A DNA stretch of 36,685 nucleotides from Anaeroglomus sp964550565 (GTDB taxonomy: Bacteria > Planctomycetota > Phycisphaerae > Sedimentisphaerales > Anaerohalosphaeraceae), in assembly GCA_964550565.1 (NCBI GenBank), contig CAZKAI010000038.1, forward strand, positions 1 to 36,685. The letters run 5' to 3'. Below, one piece after another: positions 8,056 through 14,894 of the stretch. The translations under genes and the position numbers were made by a program. Under the pieces are notes generated by a model. That model made no database searches. It saw only the letters and a list, made by a program, of their open reading frames with translations, and was not told where the DNA came from. How positions within the stretch are numbered: position 1 is the first letter of the stretch; the number at the start of each line of letters is the position of its first letter.

Positions 8056-8835
8056 TCAATTGCCCAACAGTGTTTGCATAATCCTGTGCAAAAAGATACA
8101 TGTTCCGATAAATATCAGACTAAAATAAATATCCTGGAGGTTTATGCGAATCGGTCTGAGGGCATGAAATGATCCGGTAAAACCACGCGCCTGCATGGCC
8201 CTGTAAATACGTTCGGCCGACTCCAGGCTTTGAAGAAATAAAGCACCAATCATGATTGCGGCAATTCGGATTTCCTGCCTGATGCCGAGATATCGCAACT
8301 TACGGGCCGCCCGTGCCCGAAGAATGTGGTGTACGCGATCTACCAGTACAAACAGATAACGATAGACAAAACTAAGCTGTACTATCAGTATGGACGGACA
8401 ATGCATTTGCTGAAGGCCGGCAAGCATGTCGGTAAAACGCGTCGTGCAGGTCAGTGCAAACAAGGTGAGCATCGTAGCTGCAAATTTGGCCAGAATCGTG
8501 AAACAGCGCATCCAGCCGCCAGACAATTGAATCGTCACATCACCCAGCCGCAGCAGATAAGGTGTCTGATCAAAGAACGGACAACTCAGCGCCAATACCA
8601 GCACAAATGGACTGACTGCAAGGATTCTGCGGACAACAAAACCTATCGGAATTCCCGCCCATACCAGCATTCCGAAAGGCGCCACAGCATAACAAAAGAC
8701 CGCACTCGCAGACCTGGGAGGAATAGCCAATATGAGGATGGTATAAATCAATGCCGCCAGGAATTTCACCCGGCTGTCGAGTCGGTGAAAGAAACTATCC
8801 TGATTGGCATACTTGTCCAGATAGGCGTGATGCAT
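8056..8835 (-). CDS. nikQ: Nickel/cobalt ECF transporter transmembrane subunit (CbiQ/NikQ)
   Basis: 259 aa. The N-terminus HHAYLDKYANQDSFFHRLDSRVKF is the family hallmark; DxxxKF-like motifs open most CbiQ proteins. Several membrane helices follow. The cytoplasmic coupling-helix region that contacts the ATPases includes RARAARKLRYLG and ESAERIYRAMQARGF, with an Ala-Arg-Gly box. CbiQ is the scaffold joining the substrate-specific subunit to the ATPase. The start lies 10 nt after the nikM stop. The 3' side is followed by about 300 nt before nikO, an unusual gap in this kind of operon. Confidence 0.93.
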   Translation of the reverse strand: MHHAYLDKYANQDSFFHRLDSRVKFLAALIYTILILAIPPRSASAVFCYAVAPFGMLVWAGIPIGFVVRRILAVSPFVLVLALSCPFFDQTPYLLRLGDVTIQLSGGWMRCFTILAKFAATMLTLFALTCTTRFTDMLAGLQQMHCPSILIVQLSFVYRYLFVLVDRVHHILRARAARKLRYLGIRQEIRIAAIMIGALFLQSLESAERIYRAMQARGFTGSFHALRPIRINLQDIYFSLIFIGTCIFLHRIMQTLLGN

Positions 8836-8845
8836 CGGATTGACT

Positions 8846-9850
8846 CTATGCCCGCCGAGGCCGCATTAATTTTGCTGTTAACCAGATCAGGCCCATGCAG
8901 GCGGCAGAACCGACGATTCCAGCCACACTGGTCCAGCCGGCGGAGGCTGAATGCAGTTCGGAAGCATCGCCCAGGGAATAGTCCGGCATAACAGCTATTT
9001 TCCCGTGTAGTTTATCCGCAGTCTCCATACGCTGGTCTGAATTGGCAACCACAGGCTTGAAATCGGGCTGCTCGGGACGTTCAAGATAACTCCACTCCAA
9101 TCCATCCGGTTTGTCGGAGGCCAGGAGGGAAAACCCGGCAGCGGTAATCAGGGTCATTACAGCCAGACTGATCAAGGCGCCATTGCGACTCAATACAGCC
9201 CGTGTTGCGGTCAGTCCCACGATTAAATCCGGACGGACTGAGGCCAGATAACCAAGCATTGCTACTGTAATCATCCCCTCCATGATACCGACCAGTAAAT
9301 GTACCCCTGACATTGTTGCCAGAAAGAGCACAGGCGGAATGAGCAGTACGCCCGAAATGGACGCCTGGAGAACAACCATTGCAGAACCAGCCAAAGCCAC
9401 AACAACACAGGCTGCAACCACCCCGGTAAATAAACGTGATTTATTTTGTTTATTTCCTGCTGCGAGGCGATACACATAATACCCGATATAGCTGGGAACA
9501 ATCGCGATATTGAGCAGATTACAGCCAAGTGCCAGCAGACCGCCGTCCTGAAATAAAAGGCACTGAATAATCACAACCGAGGACAATACTACCGCCGCCA
9601 GATGCGGCCCCAGCATCACCGCTAAAAAGACAGCTCCTATCAGATGTCCGCTGGTACCTGGCATCAGGGGCAATTGGAAATTGATCATCTGGGCGGCAAA
9701 TACAAACGCTCCCAGGACACCCATCAATGCGGCTTTTTCCGAGATGATGTCCTGCCGGATTGATTTGCAAATCCACCCCAGGACCCCTCCAGCAATTCCA
9801 ATAGATACTCCCGCAACGGGAAACGAAATCAATTCATTGGCCATGTGCAT
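8846..9850 (-). CDS. nikM: Nickel/cobalt ECF transporter substrate-binding subunit CbiM/NikM with a CbiN/PDGLE-like C-terminus
   Basis: 334 aa. The first residues are MHMANELISF. In structurally studied NikM proteins the N-terminal Met and His2 plus an internal His hold the metal; here the internal candidate is His69 in GTSGHLIG. The start at 9850 is therefore firmly set, with AAAGGA upstream. About six membrane helices follow to residue ~240. The C-terminal part is a PDGLE-type module (KPDGLEWSYLERPEQP, loop with DYSLGD, then a last membrane helix near 305-327). It corresponds to the separate CbiN/NikN or PDGLE component fused on. First gene of nikMQO, divergent from nikR and so likely repressed when nickel is plentiful. 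Confidence 0.94.
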   Translation of the reverse strand: MHMANELISFPVAGVSIGIAGGVLGWICKSIRQDIISEKAALMGVLGAFVFAAQMINFQLPLMPGTSGHLIGAVFLAVMLGPHLAAVVLSSVVIIQCLLFQDGGLLALGCNLLNIAIVPSYIGYYVYRLAAGNKQNKSRLFTGVVAACVVVALAGSAMVVLQASISGVLLIPPVLFLATMSGVHLLVGIMEGMITVAMLGYLASVRPDLIVGLTATRAVLSRNGALISLAVMTLITAAGFSLLASDKPDGLEWSYLERPEQPDFKPVVANSDQRMETADKLHGKIAVMPDYSLGDASELHSASAGWTSVAGIVGSAACMGLIWLTAKLMRPRRA

Positions 9851-9934
9851 ATTTAATGGTCCTTTATCGAATCGACTTTAAGACAAATTAACAAGCCGAT
9901 TTACGATTATTCCTATTATGTATTCGACATATAT

Positions 9935-9970
9935 TGCGCATACCTATTATATATATGCGCATAAAATAGG
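9935..9970. promoter_or_regulatory. Candidate NikR operator (two interlocked inverted repeats)
   Basis: Two overlapping dyads lie between nikM and nikR. TGCGCATA (9935-9942) pairs with TATGCGCA (9954-9961), spanning 27 bp. CCTATT (9943-9948) pairs with AATAGG (9965-9970), with 16 nt between arms and 28 bp in total. Known NikR sites are dyads of about 27-28 bp (6-16-6 in E. coli). Either could be the site; both would block the nikM promoter. The arm sequence does not match the E. coli consensus. Confidence 0.55.
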
Positions 9971-9990
9971 CTTTTGTTTGTACTTGTCAA
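9963..9990 (-). promoter_or_regulatory. Predicted nikMQO promoter
   Basis: On the minus strand TTGACA (9990-9985) is followed after 16 nt by TATTTT (9968-9963). The expected transcription start, near 9956, falls inside the inverted repeats that look like a NikR operator. The leader to nikM would be about 105 nt. Predicted from sequence only. Confidence 0.6.
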
Positions 9991-10012
9991 CTTCAATTTT
10001 AAAGATTATTAT
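9984..10012 (+). promoter_or_regulatory. Predicted nikR promoter
   Basis: TTGTCA (9984-9989), 17-nt spacer, TATTAT (10007-10012). The -35 box overlaps the divergent nikM -35 box on the other strand, so the two promoters are back to back. The leader before the nikR ATG at 10042 would be about 22 nt. Confidence 0.6.
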
Positions 10013-10041
10013 CTGTACAATCTTTTGTATGGAGTCTGAAT

Positions 10042-10479
10042 ATGTCCCAAATCGAACGCATTGGAATTTCAGTAGAAACGGATCTATTAAAGCAGTTTGA
10101 TGAGTCAATTTCTCAAAAAGGCTATCCGAACCGCTCGGAGGCGATTCGGGATTTGATTCGTTTGGCTTTATCCCGGCAGCACTTACAAAATCCAGACAAC
10201 TCTGCGGTTGCAGGCATTTTTCTGGTTTATGATCATCACACGAATGGATTAAATCAAAAATTGAATGATATGCAGCACAGCCAGTTTTACCATGTGATTG
10301 CATCAACTCACGTACATTTAGATCATCATCATTGCCTTGAGGTGATTATTCTCAAGGGCAAAACCGGAGAAATCCAAAAACTGGCTGACAGCCTGACCAG
10401 TGTTAAAGGAGTCAAAATCAGCACCGTGAATATGATGGCCGTCCAACCGGAGGACCACCATCATCCCCACGCAAAATAA
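10042..10479 (+). CDS. nikR: Nickel-responsive transcriptional regulator NikR
   Basis: 145 aa. Residues 1-45 form a ribbon-helix-helix DNA-binding domain (IERIGISVETDLLKQFDESI ... NRSEAIRDLIR). Residues about 55-135 form the ACT-like nickel-sensing domain. All four high-affinity nickel ligands of E. coli NikR (His76, His87, His89, Cys95) have counterparts: His79, His90, His92 and Cys98 within STHVHLDHHHCLE. A GGAG site lies 7 nt before the ATG. The gene diverges from nikMQO, supporting nickel rather than cobalt as substrate. The His-rich tail (DHHHPHAK) may add metal binding. Its 3' end is only 5 nt from the end of the convergent cimA gene. Confidence 0.96.
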   Translation: MSQIERIGISVETDLLKQFDESISQKGYPNRSEAIRDLIRLALSRQHLQNPDNSAVAGIFLVYDHHTNGLNQKLNDMQHSQFYHVIASTHVHLDHHHCLEVIILKGKTGEIQKLADSLTSVKGVKISTVNMMAVQPEDHHHPHAK

Positions 10480-10484
10480 ACGCC

Positions 10485-12056
10485 CTACTTCATGTGGCCT
10501 GCGTCTTTAAGCAGTTTGTACTCGACACTGTCCACAAGGGCTATCCAGCTTGCTTCCATGATATTCTCGGAGACGCCGACAGTACCCCACAGGCCATCCT
10601 GATCCCGGTTTTCGATGACGACGCGAACGCGAGCAGCGGTCCCCGCCCGGGCATTGACAACACGGACTTTGTAATCAATCAGGCTCAGCGTTTTCAGATT
10701 GGGATAGAACGGCTCAAGCGCCTTTCGCAGGGCCCCATCGAGGGCGTTGACCGGGCCGTCACCTTCACTGACGACATGGACCGGTTCACCATCCACGCTC
10801 AACTTGACAGTTGCCTCGGTCACAATTCTGCCTTCGGGCGATCGTTCGATATCAATGTGATATTTCTGCAATTCAAAGCAGGGCTTGTAATCGCCGAGTG
10901 TTTTATGGATTAATAAATCAAAACTGGCTTCGGCGGTTTCAAACTGATAGCCTTCATTTTCGAGATCCTGAACACGCTGGAGAATTTTACGGGCCACGAC
11001 CTTGTCGGAAACCAGTTTTTTCTTTTCGAGCTTATCCAGCACATTCGAGGCTCCGGACAGTTCGGAAATCAGGAATTTGCGGGAATTGCCAACCGCTTCC
11101 GGATCGATCTGCTCGTAGGTTTTCTGATTCTTGCGGAGGGCATCGATATGCAGGCCGCCTTTGTGCGCAAAGGCGCTTTCGCCCACATAGGGCATGTTGT
11201 TGATGGGCGACATATTGGCCACTTCGAACACAAAACGCGACAATTCGGTAATGGTTTTGAGTTTTTCCACCCCGACGGTATCAAAGCCCATCTTAAGGGT
11301 CAGATTCGGAATAATCGTGCACAGGTTGGCGTTGCCGGTGCGTTCTCCGAGGCCGTTGATGGTACCCTGAACATGCCTGGCACCGGCCCGGATTGCCGCC
11401 AGCGAATTCGCTACCGCACAATCCGTATCATTATGGCAATGAATGCCGATTTCCACGCCAGGCAGCGCCTTGACCACAGCGGAGGCGATTTCATAGACTT
11501 CATGGGGCAGTTTGCCGCCGTTGGTTTCACACAGAACTAAACAGGCTGCGCCTGCCTCGGCCGCCGCCTGAAGCACTTTAATAGCATACTCCGGATTGGC
11601 TTTATAGCCGTCAAAAAAATGCTCGGCGTCAAAGATGACTTCTTTGCCGTTTTTCTTCAGATAACTGACCGAATCGGCACAGACAGCGAGATTTTCTTCA
11701 AGGGTGCACCGAAGCACGGTGTTCACATGCAGATCCCAGCTTTTGCCAACCACGGTACAAGCGGGAGCGCTGGCTTCCAGCAAGGCCTTGATGCCGGGAT
11801 CATCCTGAACCGTATTGCCGGCACGTCGGGTGCTGCCAAAGGCGACCAGTTTTGCATGTTTGAGGGGCTGCTCGGCCAGCCGCTGGAAAAACAGGGCTTC
11901 TTTGGGATTGCTTTGAGGAAAACCGCCCTCGACATAATCCAAACCAAATTCATCGAGTTTGCGGGCAACCAGAAGCTTGTCCTCGACCGAAAAACTAATC
12001 CCTTCGGCCTGCATTCCATCCCGCAGTGTGGTATCGTAAATCTTGACTTTTTCCAT
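10485..12056 (-). CDS. cimA: (R)-citramalate synthase, CimA type
   Basis: 523 aa, the size of the CimA/LeuA-like TIGR00977 group. The TIM-barrel catalytic domain opens with KIYDTTLRDGMQAEGISFS. Metal-ligand and active-site blocks include GIHCHNDTDCAVANS and GTINGLGERTGNANL. The C-terminal region after about residue 400 is the regulatory LeuA dimer-type domain. The enzyme condenses pyruvate and acetyl-CoA to (R)-citramalate, the first step of a threonine-independent isoleucine route. 2-Isopropylmalate synthase or homocitrate synthase activity is less likely from overall similarity and the GGFPQSNPKE segment. AAGG lies upstream of the ATG. It is a single gene, convergent with nikR. Confidence 0.9.
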   Translation of the reverse strand: MEKVKIYDTTLRDGMQAEGISFSVEDKLLVARKLDEFGLDYVEGGFPQSNPKEALFFQRLAEQPLKHAKLVAFGSTRRAGNTVQDDPGIKALLEASAPACTVVGKSWDLHVNTVLRCTLEENLAVCADSVSYLKKNGKEVIFDAEHFFDGYKANPEYAIKVLQAAAEAGAACLVLCETNGGKLPHEVYEIASAVVKALPGVEIGIHCHNDTDCAVANSLAAIRAGARHVQGTINGLGERTGNANLCTIIPNLTLKMGFDTVGVEKLKTITELSRFVFEVANMSPINNMPYVGESAFAHKGGLHIDALRKNQKTYEQIDPEAVGNSRKFLISELSGASNVLDKLEKKKLVSDKVVARKILQRVQDLENEGYQFETAEASFDLLIHKTLGDYKPCFELQKYHIDIERSPEGRIVTEATVKLSVDGEPVHVVSEGDGPVNALDGALRKALEPFYPNLKTLSLIDYKVRVVNARAGTAARVRVVIENRDQDGLWGTVGVSENIMEASWIALVDSVEYKLLKDAGHMK

Positions 12057-12091
12057 AGTTAAACCTTTTTTTCGGGTTCAATAAAAGGGGC

Positions 12092-12120
12092 ATTATAGGA
12101 TAAAACCCCTCCAAAGTAAA
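12092..12120 (-). promoter_or_regulatory. Predicted cimA promoter
   Basis: Minus strand TTTACT, 17-nt spacer, perfect TATAAT (12097-12092). The predicted leader is about 30 nt. No attenuator or T-box-like structure was noticed in that short leader. Confidence 0.6.
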
Positions 12121-12268
12121 GCGGCTTCCCTAAAAGTTGCGTCAGAGGCTTTGCCCTATTAAGACCATACCATCCTTTTTATATCTATTTTTCGTATTAC
12201 CTTGCCAACCATGACTGCATGATAAAAATAGGTGAAACCTCATGTCGATAAAGCATGTCTGTTTAATA

Positions 12269-12297
12269 TTGATGATTGAGGTGTCAGGTGCTAAGAT
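12269..12297 (+). promoter_or_regulatory. Possible promoter for the GH127-like gene
   Basis: TTGATG, 17-nt spacer, TAAGAT, about 50 nt upstream of the ATG at 12349. Both boxes are imperfect. The rest of the ~290-nt interval between the divergent cimA and GH127-like genes shows nothing else recognisable. Confidence 0.4.
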
Positions 12298-12348
12298 ACC
12301 TCGTCGAGAAATGATCAAATTCTTAACCACATTAGAAAGGGAATGCAC

Positions 12349-14784
12349 ATGAAACACAATCAGGATCGGTCACGCTTGTTTTTATCCCTCCTCATCTTCT
12401 GCCTGAGTCTCTGCGGTATCGTATCAGCAGAAACCGGGTCGGATTATCCCTATCAGCCGGTACCCTTCACCCAGGTTCACTTTTCGGATACGTTCTGGCT
12501 GCCGCGGATGGAAACCAACCGGGTCGCAACCATTCCCTTCGCGTTTAAGCAATCCGAAGACACCGGACGTATTGAAAACTTTAAAGTCGCAGCAAAACTC
12601 TCTGACAAGCCCTGGGTGGGTGATTTTGGTTTTAACGACAGCGATGTCTACAAAATTATCGAAGGGGCCTCATACAGCCTGATGGTTCATCCTGATCCCA
12701 AGCTGGATAAATACCTGGATGAAGTCATTTCGTATATTGCCGCCGCACAGGAGCCGGATGGTTATCTTTATACCGCATGGACCGCTCGGGCGAAAAAAGA
12801 CGGCAAAAATATCGCCTGCTGCTACATCAACGAGCCCTGGGATAACATCCGGGACAGCCACGAGCTTTACAACCTCGGGCACATGTATGAAGGCGCCGTA
12901 GCCCATTACCTGGCCACCGGCAAACGCAGTTTCCTGGATGTGGCCATTAAAAGTGCGGATTTGATCGTCAAGACGTTCGGGGCCGACGGACGGACGGATG
13001 TGCCCGGCCATCAGGAAATCGAAATCGGCCTGGTAAAACTGTATCGGGCGACCGGCAACAAGGCGTACCTGGAACAGGCCAAGCGGTTTCTGGATCGGCG
13101 CGGGGTCCAAGACGAAGGGGCTTATGCCCAGAAGCATAAACCCGTCACCCAGCAGGATGAGGCTGTCGGGCACGCGGTTCGGGCCGGATATATGTACAGC
13201 GGCATGGCGGATGTTGCGGCCATGACCGGTGATGCCAGTTATATCACGGCAATCAATAAAATCTGGGAAAATGTCGTTTATACCAAGCTGTATCTCACCG
13301 GCGGCATCGGCGCCCGTCATGCGGGCGAGGCTTTTGGCGACAATTATGAATTGCCGAATCGTACGGCCTATTGCGAAACCTGTGCGGCCATTGCCAATGT
13401 CTATTGGAATCACCGGATGTTTCTGCTGCACGGGGATGCGGGGTATATCGATGTGATGGAACGGTCGCTGTATAATAACGTGCTGTCTGGAGTCTCACTG
13501 GACGGCAAACTGTTTTTCTATCCCAACCCGCTGGAAAGCACCGGCCACGACCGCCAGCCGTGGTTTGGCTGTGCGTGCTGTCCGAGCAATATCTGCCGAT
13601 TCCTGGCTTCGGTGCCGGGGTATGTGTATGCCGTTCGCGACAACGCGGTTTATGTCAACTTGTTTGTCAACAGCAACGCCGACCTGCAGGTTGGCGGCAA
13701 GAAGATTGCCGTCGCCCAGATGACCCGCTATCCCTGGGACGGTACTATTGCACTTAAAGTCAGCCCGGCCAGTGGGGGGCAGAAATTCACGCTGAAAGTG
13801 CGTATTCCCGGCTGGGCGGTCAATCAGCCCGTTCCCGGCAAGCTGTATTCAGTACTTCACCCGACCGAAGGCGAGATTTCTCTGTCGGTTAACGGGGCAC
13901 CGATGGATGTTAAGGCGGACAAGGGATTTGCTGCGATTGAACGCGAATGGAAAGACGGTGACGTGGTCCAGCTTGGTCTGCCCATGGCACCGCAGCGGAT
14001 TGTCTGCGACGAACGGGTCAAAGACAACATCGGTCGGGTGGCCATTCAGCGCGGGCCGCTGGTCTATTGCCTCGAATGGCCGGACGTGAAAGGCGGCAAA
14101 CTGTTCAACCTGATGCTGCCGGATACGGCGAAATTGACAGTGACCCAAAAACCTGACCTGCTGAACGGACTGACGGCCATTGAAGGCACTGCGATTGAAT
14201 TACGCAAGACCGCTTCGCCGGGTGTGATGGAACGCACGGAACGTAAATTTGCCGCGATTCCCTATTATGCCTGGGCCCATCGGGGCAAGGGACAGATGAT
14301 GGTATGGGTGCCTCGGAATGAGAAAAATGCCAGCCCCCTGCCCAGCCCGACGATTGCTTCAACCAGTAAGGTCAGCACCTCGTTTTTGAGCAATGTCGGC
14401 GGAACCAAAACTGAGTACGTCAATGACCAGCTTGTGCCGGACAGCTCAGGGGACGAATCCAAAGGCTTTTTACACTGGTGGCCGCACAAAGGAACGACCG
14501 AGTGGGTTCAGTATGATTTCGACGGCGTCAAGGAAGTCGGCTCTGTGTCGGTGTACTGGTTTGATGATACCGGCCGGGGCGAATGCCGCGTGCCGAAGGC
14601 CTGGAAGGTTCTATACCGGGACAACGGACAATGGAAGCCGGTGAATAATTTCAGCGATTATAAAGTGACCAAAGACGATATGGATCGGCTCAGTTTCACC
14701 CCGGTTAAGACGAATGCATTGCGGATGGAGATTACCTGCCAGCCCGGTTATTCCACCGGTGTCCATGAATGGACGGTCAACTAA
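12349..14784 (+). CDS. Secreted GH127-family (DUF1680) glycoside hydrolase, probable beta-L-arabinofuranosidase
   Basis: 811 aa. The ATG at 12349 is preferred to 12343 because GAAAGG then sits at proper spacing. A signal peptide is evident (SRLFLSLLIFCLSLCGIVSA). The (alpha/alpha)6-type domain begins with VHFSDTFWLPRMETNR. In the studied GH127 enzyme HypBA1 a zinc-bound cysteine is the nucleophile. Its equivalents are visible as the Glu/Cys pair in AYCETCA and the cysteines of GCACCPSN. Beta-sandwich domains follow, and the last ~120 residues look like an F5/8 (discoidin-like) carbohydrate-binding module (KGTTEWVQYDFDGVKEVG ... LRMEITCQPG). GH127 members remove beta-L-arabinofuranosyl residues, though related families (GH142, GH146) have other specificities. 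A strong terminator follows. Confidence 0.9.
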   Translation: MKHNQDRSRLFLSLLIFCLSLCGIVSAETGSDYPYQPVPFTQVHFSDTFWLPRMETNRVATIPFAFKQSEDTGRIENFKVAAKLSDKPWVGDFGFNDSDVYKIIEGASYSLMVHPDPKLDKYLDEVISYIAAAQEPDGYLYTAWTARAKKDGKNIACCYINEPWDNIRDSHELYNLGHMYEGAVAHYLATGKRSFLDVAIKSADLIVKTFGADGRTDVPGHQEIEIGLVKLYRATGNKAYLEQAKRFLDRRGVQDEGAYAQKHKPVTQQDEAVGHAVRAGYMYSGMADVAAMTGDASYITAINKIWENVVYTKLYLTGGIGARHAGEAFGDNYELPNRTAYCETCAAIANVYWNHRMFLLHGDAGYIDVMERSLYNNVLSGVSLDGKLFFYPNPLESTGHDRQPWFGCACCPSNICRFLASVPGYVYAVRDNAVYVNLFVNSNADLQVGGKKIAVAQMTRYPWDGTIALKVSPASGGQKFTLKVRIPGWAVNQPVPGKLYSVLHPTEGEISLSVNGAPMDVKADKGFAAIEREWKDGDVVQLGLPMAPQRIVCDERVKDNIGRVAIQRGPLVYCLEWPDVKGGKLFNLMLPDTAKLTVTQKPDLLNGLTAIEGTAIELRKTASPGVMERTERKFAAIPYYAWAHRGKGQMMVWVPRNEKNASPLPSPTIASTSKVSTSFLSNVGGTKTEYVNDQLVPDSSGDESKGFLHWWPHKGTTEWVQYDFDGVKEVGSVSVYWFDDTGRGECRVPKAWKVLYRDNGQWKPVNNFSDYKVTKDDMDRLSFTPVKTNALRMEITCQPGYSTGVHEWTVN

Positions 14785-14813
14785 TTCCGAAACAGCCTGT
14801 GATTTGCCCAAAC

Positions 14814-14855
14814 AAAAAAGCGGACTCCGGAGAACCGGAGCCCGCTTTTATTTTT
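14814..14855. terminator. Bidirectional Rho-independent terminator
   Basis: An 11-bp G+C-rich stem with one mismatch (14820-14830 with 14835-14845) and an AGAA loop, preceded by an A-tract and followed by TTTTATTTTT. It lies between the convergent GH127-like gene and the large LamG gene and can terminate both. Confidence 0.9.
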
Positions 14856-14894
14856 ACACACTCTAGCCGCTAACTGCGACTATCAAAGCAGAAC

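Noticed and set aside
12670..13431. 253-codon minus-strand ORF
   Set aside because: Antisense shadow of the GH127-like gene, whose catalytic motifs lie on the plus strand.
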